A DNA stretch of 64,000 nucleotides from Mucilaginibacter sp. (lineage in GTDB: Bacteria > Bacteroidota > Bacteroidia > Sphingobacteriales > Sphingobacteriaceae): assembly GCF_028288185.1 (NCBI RefSeq), contig NZ_JAQBOF010000010.1, positions 1 to 64,000 on the forward strand. The letters run 5' to 3'. Shown one piece after another: positions 7,612 to 16,370 of this stretch (position 1 is the stretch's first letter; each line of letters starts with the position of its first letter). The translations under genes and the position numbers were made by a program. The notes beneath the pieces were generated by a model. That model was not told the DNA's origin, searched no databases, and saw only the letters and a list, made by a program, of their open reading frames with translations.

Positions 7612-9503
7612 TATTCTTTTACCTCCAATACTTCCAGTTTGCCGTATTTCTTTAATTCGTATTCCTTCACCATTAAAAAGATCAATGGGGTAACCAGTAA
7701 AATATGTGTGGAGGATGTTAATACCCCGCCGATCATCGGCAATACAATTGGCAGCATTACATCACTGCCTGTACCGGTGGACCATAGTATAGGCACTAAA
7801 CCAAATAATGCCACGCAAACCGTCATCAATTTGGGTCTTAGTCGTTTAACCGCCCCATTAATTACATATTCATGCAAGTCTGCACGGGTGATCGTTTCTT
7901 TGGAGTTTCCCTTAAGCGCAACCAGTTGCTGCATAGCATCGTTCAGATAGATCACCATTACAATTCCCGTTTCTACCGCTATCCCAAACAGGGCGATAAA
8001 GCCAACGGCTACCGCGACAGATAAATGCACACCAAAAAAGTAAACCATATAAGCACCGCCTATCAGCGCAAATGGGATACTTATCAGACTAAAAAATGCT
8101 TCGCGAATAGAATGAAAAGCAAAATACAGGCAGGCGAAAATGATTATCAACACCACAGGCATAATCATTTTTAAGGTATGCTCCGCCCGGATCAGGTTTT
8201 CATATTGACCACTCCATTCTATATAATAGCCTTTTGGGAGTGTTTTAACGAGGTTATTAAGTTTATCCTGCGCTTCCTTAACCGTACTTCCCAGATCACG
8301 GTCACGTACATTAAACAAGACCGTTCCTCTTAACAACGCGTTTTCAGACTGGATCATGGCAGGGCCATTGCTGATCTTAATATCAGCCACGGCGGATAAA
8401 GGAATCGGACCGTTGCCGGAAGTTTGTACTAAAGTACGTTTAATCGCCTCCAGGTTACTGCGGTAGTCTTGCGCCAGGCGTGCATTGACACTAAATCGTT
8501 GCCTGCCCTCCACAGTCGTTGTTAAATTCATCCCGCCCAATGCACTTTCCACTACTTCATTCACATCGTCTACGCTGAGGCCATACCGGCCAATGGCCTC
8601 TTTGTTTACCTGTATGTCTAGGTATTTGCCTCCTGTAATTGGGTCAACATATAGGTCCTTAACACCGTTTGTCCCAATCAGTGCCTGTTTCATTTGATTA
8701 GATAAACTATTGATCGTATCCAGGTTCTGCCCATAAACCTTCAATCCCACGTCCGTACGAATACCCGTAGATAACATATTAATGCGATTAATGATGGGCT
8801 GTGTCCAGCCATTCACCACGCCCGGTATTTGCAGTTTGGCATTAAGTTCATTAATGATATCTTCCTTTTTTAGCCCCTTTCGCCATTCGTCTTTTGGCTT
8901 TAACAGTATAATGGTTTCGGTCATACTTATGGGTGAGTTGTCTGTGGCGGTATTAGCGCGTCCCACTTTTCCTAAAACGCTTTTTACTTCGGGCACACTT
9001 TTAATGATCTTGTCCTGTATCTGCAACAACTGTTTGGCCTGGGCGTTAGATACATCAGGTTGGGTAACCGGCATAAACAGGATGGTACCTTCATCAAGCG
9101 GCGGCATAAATTCAGTGCCCAGGCTAAGTAGCAACGGTATACTTATCAACAAGGCAAGAAGGTTAATACCGATAGTGGTTTTACGCCAGGTCATACACCA
9201 GTTTAATAAAGGGTGATAAATTTTTTCCAATCTCCGGTTCAGTGGATTGTGGTTATCTGGTCTCAACTTTCCCCTAAGGAAAAAGGAAATGAGTACAGGC
9301 GCAAGTGTTACCGCCAGGATAGCATCAATAGCTAAAATAAAAGACTTTGTCCAGGCTAATGGCCCAAATAATTTACCTTCTTGTCCCTCCAGTAAAAATA
9401 CCGGGAGGAATGAAGCGACAATGATGAGTGTTGAGAAAAACACGCCACGGCCAACCTGTTTGCAGGATGCCTCTATGATTTTTATTCGTTCTGCTGTGGT
9501 CAT
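7611..9503 (-). pseudogene. cusA: CusA-type RND pump, C-terminal two thirds of a split gene
   Basis: Inner-membrane proton-driven pump of the Cus (HME-RND) family. This frame (630 residues) begins in the cytosolic loop after TM4 and continues VGRGVFFSTLIIVASFLPVF (TM5), EGQEGKLFGPLAWTK, the second porter domain, and TM7-TM12. CusA-type methionine contexts are present (ILFMPVTQP and NRINMLSTGIR), consistent with Cu(I)/Ag(I) binding. The other half is the frame ending at 9500. The halves overlap by ATGA at 9500-9503. Adding one A to the A-run at 9513-9516 joins them into a normal CusA of about 1,055 residues reading AQEKGKIMTTAERIKI, so I read this as a frameshifted gene. Reinitiation at ATG 9503 could still yield two chains. 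Confidence 0.75.
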
Positions 9504-10774
9504 GATCTTTCCTTTTCTTGTGCAATGGATAAATTGCGATGTGAATTTTCTACCATCACTATACCGTTATCTACAATAACCCCGATAGCCAAAGCGATAC
9601 CTGTTAATGACATAATATTCGAGCTGATGCCAAAGGCATTGAGTAGAATAAAACTTGCAGTTATGGTAATCGGTATCTGGATAATGATACTTAATGCGCT
9701 ACGCCAGCTAAACAAGAACAGGATGACGATAATGGATACAGTGATCATTTCCTCGAACAGCGTATGCTTAACCGAATTGACTGCGCTTTCGATCAGTTCA
9801 CTACGGTCATAGGCAATGTTAAAACCCACACCGGCCGGCAAGCCTTTTTGAATGTCCGCCATTTTATCCTTCACAGCATGTATCACTTTATCGGCATTCT
9901 CACCATAGCGCATCACTACAATGCCTCCAACGGCCTCGCCGTTTCCATTCCGGTCAAAAATCCCCAGGCGTTCGTCTCCGCCCATTTGCACGGCAGCAAT
10001 ATCTTTTATTTTTACCGGTATGGTATTGATGACACCAACCGGAATGTTTTCTACATCGGTAATGCTTTTGATATAGCCAAGTCCGCGTACAATATAACCG
10101 GTGCCGTTCATTTCAAACTTACGCCCGCCCACATCATTGTTGTTACTTTTGATGGATTTGAGCACTTGTGATAACGAAATGTTATAATAGTTGAGTTTAT
10201 GTGGATCTATAGTAACCTGGTATTGTTTTTCAAAGCCGCCAAAAGAGGCTACTTCGCTTACACCAGAAACTGTTTGTAGTCCCAATTTGATATACCAGTC
10301 TTGCAGGGCTCGTTGTTCTCCCAGATCCATGCCTTTGGCATCCAGTGTGTACCACAAAATATGACCTACACCTGTACCATCCGGTCCTAATGTTGGCGTT
10401 GTACCTTGAGGTAAAAGTCGCTGTGCATAATTCAGTCTTTCCAATACACGGCTTCTTGCCCAGTATACATCGGCTTTATCTTCAAAAACAATGTACACAA
10501 AGCTCATCCCGAACATAGAGGTAGCCTGGATTGCTTTTACTTTTGGGATGCCTTGCAGATTACTCACCAACGGATAAGTCACCTGGTCTTCAATGATCTG
10601 CGGGCTGCGGCCCTGCCATTCGGTAAATACGATCACCTGGTTATCAGACAGGTCGGGTATGGCATCAATGGGATTCTCTCTCACCGAATAAGCGCCCCAT
10701 GTAAACAGGGCGATAGCAATAAGCAGTACGATATACCTGTTTTTTAAAGACAGGCTAATAAGTTGATTAATCAT
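9500..10774 (-). pseudogene. cusA: CusA-type RND pump, N-terminal third of a split gene
   Basis: This frame (424 residues) carries the pump's start: TM1 (NRYIVLLIAIALFTWGAY), the first periplasmic porter domain with DAIPDLSDNQVIV and GMSFVYIVFEDK, then TM2-TM4 ending at IALAIGVIVDNGIVMVENSH. It stops at a TGA at 9500 in the TM4-TM5 cytosolic loop. Alone it lacks eight transmembrane helices and half the porter domain. Its last residues, QEKERS, differ from family expectation, and one extra A restores the family-like QEKGKIMTTAER. It follows the small metal-binding gene across a hairpin and leads into the second half. Function needs frameshift suppression, coupled reinitiation, or a sequencing correction. 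Confidence 0.75.
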
Positions 10775-10788
10775 CTTAATTGCTTTAA

Positions 10789-10818
10789 TCGGCTCTCAGC
10801 TATTTGGCTGAGAGCCGA
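10789..10818 (-). terminator. Intra-operon hairpin between metal-binding gene and cusA
   Basis: A perfect 12-bp stem (arms 10789-10800 and 10807-10818) with a 6-nt loop, 7 nt past the stop of the small metal-binding gene and 15 nt before cusA. The leftward transcript has only a few Us after it, so partial termination or transcript processing seems more likely than a full stop. Confidence 0.6.
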
Positions 10819-10824
10819 AATGAA

Positions 10825-11073
10825 TTACATTTTCATTTTTGCTACCGGTTTCTTTTTGGCATCAACTTTTTTAACCAGCGTCATCCCACATTTCGGGCAC
10901 TTGCCGGGTTTGTCGCTAATCACTTCCGGATGCATGGTGCAGGTATATCGCACTTTAGCAGGTTTAACATTTTTGTTTTTTATGGTATCCGATAACGGGT
11001 GGGTACTATTGGCAGCAAAAACGGTTGCGACAGAAAAAAGGATGGTAACAGCCATCAGCATTAATTTTTTCAT
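10825..11073 (-). CDS. Small exported heavy-metal-binding domain protein
   Basis: An 82-residue secreted protein made of a signal peptide (about 1-21, ending VFAANS) and one heavy-metal-binding domain: YTCTMHP at 43-49 and KCPKCGMTL at 58-66 (Cys45, Cys59, Cys62). It ends in a lysine/methionine-rich tail (KKKPVAKMKM). The domain is the same as that at the N-termini of both adaptors in this operon, and the spacing from the start is identical to that of the first adaptor. It probably acts as a periplasmic or surface copper/silver chaperone handing metal to the pump, like CusF in role though not in fold. Confidence 0.85.
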   Translation of the reverse strand: MKKLMLMAVTILFSVATVFAANSTHPLSDTIKNKNVKPAKVRYTCTMHPEVISDKPGKCPKCGMTLVKKVDAKKKPVAKMKM

Positions 11074-11194
11074 GAGATTAAAATTAAAAATGAATAAAAT
11101 AGCATAGGCAAAACCTATACGTGATTATGAATTAAGATGAATTACGAGGGAGGTATAGCCGGGTACAGAAAGTACGGCTACAGGAAAATGCAGG

Positions 11195-11578
11195 TCAGAT
11201 CCTGTAAGTACAGTTAAGGGTGTAAATTGGTATAGCCAGATTGCCCGGTGGGGCATTGCTTTGATAACCGACAATTAAAGCATGTTCTTTAACAGGGATA
11301 ATAGCATCCCAAACGGCCAAGGTAGGTAGGATGACAGGTGATAACTCGCTAAAAGTAAATGAATAGCTGCTGACATGCGTATCTTTCACCTTAAAGCTTT
11401 GCCGTTCATTCTTGCAGCAATTATTGTCTTTACCGGCCTGTTTGTTGGCGTTATCATCAGCACCATAAAATAAGGTGGTAGATGCTAGCTTACCGCAGCA
11501 GTAAAAACGGTTTACCCCGATACCCACGCAGGATAACAAATAAATGGCCGTTAATAAGATAAGCGCGGAGCGTTTCAT
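11195..11578 (-). CDS. HYC_CC_PP family protein
   Basis: A 127-residue exported protein leading the efflux operon. It has an N-terminal signal or anchor helix (LILLTAIYLLSCVGIGV). Next comes a cysteine block NRFYCCGKLAS, a second pair NNCCKNERQSFKVKD, and a C-terminal APPGN motif. This order matches the small Bacteroidota family named HYC_CC_PP, although the first block here is FYC rather than HYC. The family is often found next to Cus-type metal transporters, and its cysteine pairs suggest metal binding. No enzymatic role is known. The start at 11578 directly follows an AT-rich promoter region. Confidence 0.7.
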   Translation of the reverse strand: MKRSALILLTAIYLLSCVGIGVNRFYCCGKLASTTLFYGADDNANKQAGKDNNCCKNERQSFKVKDTHVSSYSFTFSELSPVILPTLAVWDAIIPVKEHALIVGYQSNAPPGNLAIPIYTLNCTYRI

Positions 11579-11986
11579 TTATCTAAGATACTTAATTAAT
11601 TCTAAAAACCTTACAACACAACAATCAAACAAAGGTGCTAAATAAAAATTAGAAATAGAATGATACTGGTCACAGACCTGACACATATATCTTTTTTGTG
11701 ATTATCCTGGTGGCGCTGTTCATTGGCTACTAACTGGGGCGGTAGCTGCGCCGCGATTGTCCCGGTGCTTTTCTCAACATTTTCAATTATCATTAAGCGT
11801 ATTAGAACTGACGGGATATTGAACCTGCCGGGCTTTAAACTCATCGTTATTAAACCGTATTAAGCTATTTGTAATTAGTTGATATGCAGCATTTTGCGAA
11901 AAATATATTTTTGCATTTAAGCTAATCTATTTTACATTTACCACCATCAATTAAATTTTACAAGCCTATTTTATCGCTATCAATTT
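11579..11986. other. Divergent promoter region of the efflux operon and the PUL
   Basis: This 408-nt spacer separates the leftward metal operon from the rightward PUL. A minus-strand frame of 68 codons (11638-11844) is open but resembles no family and has no clear ribosome site, so I do not call it. A -7-like box on the leftward strand (CACCTTTG, 11630-11637) may serve the metal operon. The rightward promoter is listed separately. Confidence 0.55.
11879..11913 (+). promoter_or_regulatory. Bacteroidota-type promoter of the GH30-GH5-lyase arm
   Basis: A -7 box TATTTTTG (11906-11913) fits TAnnTTTG, with TTG at 11879-11881 24 nt upstream. The predicted start near 11920 gives a leader of about 65 nt before the GH30 gene. 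Confidence 0.5.
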
Positions 11987-13417
11987 ATGAAAAGAACTAT
12001 TATTTCATCACTTGTCGTTTGCAGTTCGTTATACGCTGCGGCACAAAAGCCATTAAGCACAGTAACGATATATACCACCGCTAAGGGAGCGGCTGCGCAT
12101 TTTGCATCATCCGGACCCATAGCATTAACCAAAAAACCGCAGCCGGTTGAAACAGAGCTGGCCGTGTTTGTTGATCCGGGTAAAACGTTTCAAACCATGG
12201 TAGGTATTGGCGGCGCCCTTACCGATGCAGCTGCCGAAACCTTTTATAAGCTGCCGGCAGCTAAACAAAAAGAATTGCTTACGGCCTATTACAGCAAAGA
12301 CAAGGGCATTGGCTATACGTTTGCCCGCACTAATATCCAAAGTTGTGATTTTTCGAGCGATACCTATAGCTACGTGGCCGACAACGATCCGCTATTAAAA
12401 ACATTCAATATCAGCCATGATAAAAAATATCGTATTCCTTTTATAAAAGAGGCTTACAAAGCCGCGGGCGGCAAATTGGATATGTTTGTTAGCCCCTGGA
12501 GCCCGCCAGCCTGGATGAAGGATAATAACAATGTGATAAACGGCGGTAAGCTAAAACCCGAGTTTGACCAAAGCTGGGCCAACTTTTATGTTAAGTTTAT
12601 TAAGGCTTATGAGCAGGAAGGCATAAAAATATGGGGCCTTACTGTACAAAACGAGCCCATGGCCAAACAAAGATGGGAGTCATGTATATATACCGCCGAA
12701 GAGGAACGTGATTTTGTAAAGAACTATTTAGGGCCCACACTTCAAAAGCAAGGCTTGGGTAATAAAAAACTGATCGTTTGGGATCACAACCGCGATTTGC
12801 TTTACCAGCGTGCCAGCACGATGTTGGAAGATCCGGCCGCGGCAAAATATGTTTGGGGCATAGGCTTTCACTGGTATGAAACCTGGACCGGAGCAGGTAT
12901 GGCGTTTGAAAATACGCGCCGTGTGGCAGAGGCTTTTCCTTCTAAACACCTGGTGTTTACCGAAGGCTGTATAGAGAAATTTGATTTTAACCGATTGGAT
13001 GACTGGGCGCTCGGCGAGAAGTACGGCACATCAATGATCAATGATTTTAACGCTGGCACCGTTGCATGGACAGATTGGAACGTATTGTTGGATGAGAAGG
13101 GTGGGCCCAACCATGTTGGCAACTTTTGCTTCGCGCCCGTACATGCTGATACCCGCAATGGCAGCCTGATATACACTAACGAGTATTATTATATAGGCCA
13201 TTTCTCTAAATTTATTAAGCCGGGCGCCAAACGCATTGTAAGCGCCGCCAGCCGAGATAAATTATTAACCACAGCTTACCTTAACCCCGATGGTAAAATT
13301 GCCGTAGTGGTGATGAACAGTACCGATAATGAAATACCATACACGTTATGGATTAAAGGGAAAGGTACTACAACAAATAGCCCTGCCCATTCTATCGAAA
13401 CCTTAGTTATCAATTAA
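11987..13417 (+). CDS. GH30 family glycoside hydrolase (beta-glucosidase/glucosylceramidase-like)
   Basis: Exported retaining beta-glycosidase of clan GH-A, 476 residues. A signal peptide (about 1-19, ending YAAAQ) precedes the GH30 barrel. Key motifs are FQTMVGIGGALTDAAAET (68-85), SPWSPPAWMK (169-178), the acid/base Glu223 in VQNEP and the nucleophile Glu326 in FTEG. The C-terminal side domain has the usual YYIGHFSKFIKPGAKRI signature. GH30 members with these marks act on glucosylceramide-like beta-glucosides or beta-1,6-glucan; sequence alone does not choose. First gene of the upstream PUL arm, 11 nt before the GH5 gene. Confidence 0.9.
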   Translation: MKRTIISSLVVCSSLYAAAQKPLSTVTIYTTAKGAAAHFASSGPIALTKKPQPVETELAVFVDPGKTFQTMVGIGGALTDAAAETFYKLPAAKQKELLTAYYSKDKGIGYTFARTNIQSCDFSSDTYSYVADNDPLLKTFNISHDKKYRIPFIKEAYKAAGGKLDMFVSPWSPPAWMKDNNNVINGGKLKPEFDQSWANFYVKFIKAYEQEGIKIWGLTVQNEPMAKQRWESCIYTAEEERDFVKNYLGPTLQKQGLGNKKLIVWDHNRDLLYQRASTMLEDPAAAKYVWGIGFHWYETWTGAGMAFENTRRVAEAFPSKHLVFTEGCIEKFDFNRLDDWALGEKYGTSMINDFNAGTVAWTDWNVLLDEKGGPNHVGNFCFAPVHADTRNGSLIYTNEYYYIGHFSKFIKPGAKRIVSAASRDKLLTTAYLNPDGKIAVVVMNSTDNEIPYTLWIKGKGTTTNSPAHSIETLVIN

Positions 13418-13428
13418 CCTGACCAATA

Positions 13429-15171
13429 ATGAAACATAACCAATTTTTAAGGTGCTGTGGCACTGCGCTATGCACATTACTACTTTCGACAGCCACACAT
13501 AGCCAAGGCTTTTTAAAGGCCAAAGGAAGGTTAATTGTTGATGGGAAAGGTAATAAAGTTATCCTGCGGGGTATGGGCCTGGGTGGGTGGATGCTCCAGG
13601 AAGGCTATATGTTTAGGTTAGCCAACCTGGGGCAGCAGCATAACATCAGGCAGCGCATTGAAGAAGTGGCGGGACCTGATTATACAGCAAAGTTTTACGA
13701 TAAATGGTTAAATAACCATACCCGTAAAATAGATATCGACTCGATGGCTGCGTGGGGATTTAATTCGATAAGGCTACCTATGCATTACCAGTTATATACT
13801 TTGCCGGTTGATAAAGAACCCGTTGAAGGGCAAAATACCTGGGTTGAAAAAGGTTTTACAATGACCGACAGTTTAGTAAAATGGTGCAAAGCCGCCCATA
13901 TTTATTTAATACTCGACTTGCATGCAACACCCGGCGGCCAGGGTAATGACCTTCCTATATCAGACCGTTACCCGGATAAACCTTCGTTATGGGAGAGTAA
14001 AGCAAGCCAAGAAAAGATGATCGCTTTATGGCGGAAGCTGGCTGCGCGATACGCCAACGAAACTGCCATTGGCGGTTATGATGTTATTAACGAACCCAAC
14101 TGGGGTTTTGAAAATGCCGAAGATAAGCGGGGCACAGCCGAAAGTAAAAACGAACCGCTACGCGCTTTGATGGTAGATATTACCAAAGCCATTCGCGAGG
14201 TTGATAAAAACCATCTAATAATTATTGAGGGTAATGGTTTCGGCAACAATTACCACGGTATCTTCCCGGTGTGGGATGATAATATTGCAGTGAGTTTTCA
14301 TAAATATGGAAATTTCAATACTACAGAAGCAATTCAAAATTTCTTAACACTGGGTCGGCAAAACAACGTGCCCTTGTGGCTGGGCGAATCGGGCGAAAAC
14401 TCAAACACCTGGTTTACAGAAGCCATAAAACTGGTAGAGAGCAACGACATAGGTTGGTGCTGGTGGCAACTTAAAAAAATGGGAATAAACAACCCTCTTG
14501 AAATAAAATTTACACCGGCTTATAAAAAACTGGTGGACTACTGGAGCGGCCGGGGGACAAAACCATCGCAAACTGAGGCCATAGCAACGTTAGACGAACT
14601 TTTAGAAAATATAAAGCTCGAAAATAATAGCTACCATAAAGATGTTATCGATGCTATGTTCAGGCAGGTGCGTTTAGCAACAGCAGTCCCCTTTAAAAAG
14701 AATACAATCGGTGCCAATACTACCATTAACGCCGTTGATTATGATATGGGCAGCCAGCGCATTGCTTATTTTGATAAGGACACAGCCAGCTACCAGTACA
14801 CACCAGGAGTAAAAACAATTGGCAATCGCGGCCACGCTTATCGTAATGATGGTGTTGATATAGAGGCGGATGACAATGGCTATCATGTTTTTAATATCGA
14901 GGATGGTGAGTGGCTGCAATACACCACAAAGGTTGCACAAAAAGGTACCTATACGGTTAAACTATTAGTATTAACCGATACCGGTAAAGGAAAGATATCT
15001 TTAGCTTTGGGAGATAAATTGCTACCGCCAGTTTGGTTAACTAATTATACCAAAGGGTGGTATACGGTCGACATTAAAAACGTAGCTTTAAATAAAGGCT
15101 TAAATAAAATTAAGGTGGCGGCGGATGAAGGTGGCTTTAATTTTAAATCTATACAGTTTATAAAAAATTGA
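13429..15171 (+). CDS. GH5 family glycoside hydrolase with C-terminal CBM6-like domain
   Basis: Exported glucanase-type enzyme of 580 residues. After a signal peptide (ending about 25) the GH5 barrel spans about 30-385. It has ILRGMGLGGWMLQEGY, SIRLPMHY (113-120), DLHATPGGQGND (163-174), the acid/base Glu222 in INEPN and the nucleophile Glu320 in WLGESGE. Residues about 430-578 form a beta-sandwich with GVDIEADDNGYHVFNIEDG and GEWLQYT, typical of CBM6. It probably cuts beta-1,3- or beta-1,6-glucan, or a related beta-glucan backbone; the subfamily is uncertain. It sits between GH30 and a lyase with 11-nt and 7-nt gaps, clearly one operon. Confidence 0.88.
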   Translation: MKHNQFLRCCGTALCTLLLSTATHSQGFLKAKGRLIVDGKGNKVILRGMGLGGWMLQEGYMFRLANLGQQHNIRQRIEEVAGPDYTAKFYDKWLNNHTRKIDIDSMAAWGFNSIRLPMHYQLYTLPVDKEPVEGQNTWVEKGFTMTDSLVKWCKAAHIYLILDLHATPGGQGNDLPISDRYPDKPSLWESKASQEKMIALWRKLAARYANETAIGGYDVINEPNWGFENAEDKRGTAESKNEPLRALMVDITKAIREVDKNHLIIIEGNGFGNNYHGIFPVWDDNIAVSFHKYGNFNTTEAIQNFLTLGRQNNVPLWLGESGENSNTWFTEAIKLVESNDIGWCWWQLKKMGINNPLEIKFTPAYKKLVDYWSGRGTKPSQTEAIATLDELLENIKLENNSYHKDVIDAMFRQVRLATAVPFKKNTIGANTTINAVDYDMGSQRIAYFDKDTASYQYTPGVKTIGNRGHAYRNDGVDIEADDNGYHVFNIEDGEWLQYTTKVAQKGTYTVKLLVLTDTGKGKISLALGDKLLPPVWLTNYTKGWYTVDIKNVALNKGLNKIKVAADEGGFNFKSIQFIKN

Positions 15172-15178
15172 TGTTGTT

Positions 15179-16369
15179 ATGAAAAGAATTTGCTGTAGCA
15201 TTTTAGTTGTGATCATATATGTTTTTCAAACAGGCTTCTCAGCACAAAAGCAAAAAGAAACTGAAGCTATAGACATAAAAAAAGAAGCTGCGGCACTGCT
15301 TAAAAAACAAATATTAGCCAATGCGGCATGGGCCTTACAACAACAACCGATTACTATAACAGCAAGCCATTCGCCACGTAGCGCGGGTGGTTTGCATGAT
15401 TTTTTTTCGGAAGCAGATTATTTCTGGCCCGACCCCGCAAATCCTGATGGGCCGTACATTAATCGGGATGGATTAACCAACCCGGATAATTTTTTGGAGC
15501 ACAGAAAAGCAATGGTTAAGCTAAGTAAGATCATAGGCGCGCTTGCATCGGCTTATAAAATAACGGGCGATGAAAAGTATGTGAAGCAAGCACTAATACA
15601 CTTAAACGCATGGTTTGTAAACCCCGAAACCATGATGAACCCTAATTTGCTTTATGCACAGGCCGTTAAAGGTAAGTTTACGGGGCGTAATTACGGTATT
15701 ATTGATTCTATCCATTTAATGGAGGTAGCCCAGGGTATATTGGTTATGGAGGCCGCAAGATCATTTGACAAACAATCAGCAATAAATATTAAAAAATGGT
15801 TTGCCGGGTATATCAATTGGTTAAACACTAGCAAACCCGGTATGCAGGAAAGGGATGTTAAAAATAATCATGCTACCTGCTGGGCCATGCAGGTAGCTGC
15901 GTTTGCCAAACTTTGTGAGGATAAGGTTATGCTGGACTCTTTACGGATACGTTATAAGACAATATTGCTGCCTAATCAGATGGCTGTTGATGGTAGTTTT
16001 CCATTAGAATTGGCGCGTACCAAGCCTTATGGTTATTCTATCTTTAATTTAGACGCTATGACAATGCTGTGCCAGATCCTGTCAACACAAACGGATGATC
16101 TATGGAGTTATGAAACGCCCGACGGCAAATCTCTTAAAAAAGGCATTGCATACCTATATCCATATATTGCCGATAAAAGTAAGTGGCAACTAAAACCCGA
16201 TGTAATGTATTGGGAAAACTGGCCGGTTGCCCAACCTTTTTTACTATTTGGGGCAAATGCTTACAAGCAGGATAATTGGTTCAAGACATGGGCTAAATTA
16301 GATCATGACCCGCAAGTGGAAGAAGTTATCAGGAACCTGCCAATTCGCAACCCGCTTATTTGGTTGTAA
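15179..16369 (+). CDS. Alginate lyase-superfamily polysaccharide lyase (PL38-like)
   Basis: An exported (alpha/alpha)-toroid lyase of 396 residues that should cut uronate-containing glycans by beta-elimination. A signal peptide ends near residue 22. Characteristic segments are SEADYFWPDPANPDGPY (77-93), FLEHRKAM, and KNNHATCWAMQVAAF around 228-242, with the NNH motif (Asn230/His231) that carries catalytic residues in this superfamily. The PSF/DUF-type names vary; several members are glucuronan lyases of family PL38, which suits this locus. It is last in the upstream PUL arm and ends one nucleotide from the end of the convergent regulator gene. Confidence 0.78.
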   Translation: MKRICCSILVVIIYVFQTGFSAQKQKETEAIDIKKEAAALLKKQILANAAWALQQQPITITASHSPRSAGGLHDFFSEADYFWPDPANPDGPYINRDGLTNPDNFLEHRKAMVKLSKIIGALASAYKITGDEKYVKQALIHLNAWFVNPETMMNPNLLYAQAVKGKFTGRNYGIIDSIHLMEVAQGILVMEAARSFDKQSAINIKKWFAGYINWLNTSKPGMQERDVKNNHATCWAMQVAAFAKLCEDKVMLDSLRIRYKTILLPNQMAVDGSFPLELARTKPYGYSIFNLDAMTMLCQILSTQTDDLWSYETPDGKSLKKGIAYLYPYIADKSKWQLKPDVMYWENWPVAQPFLLFGANAYKQDNWFKTWAKLDHDPQVEEVIRNLPIRNPLIWL

Positions 16370-16370
16370 T

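Noticed and set aside
11638..11844. Minus-strand frame of 68 codons in the spacer before the PUL
   Set aside because: No recognisable domain, no good ribosome-binding site, and it overlaps the region needed for two promoters.
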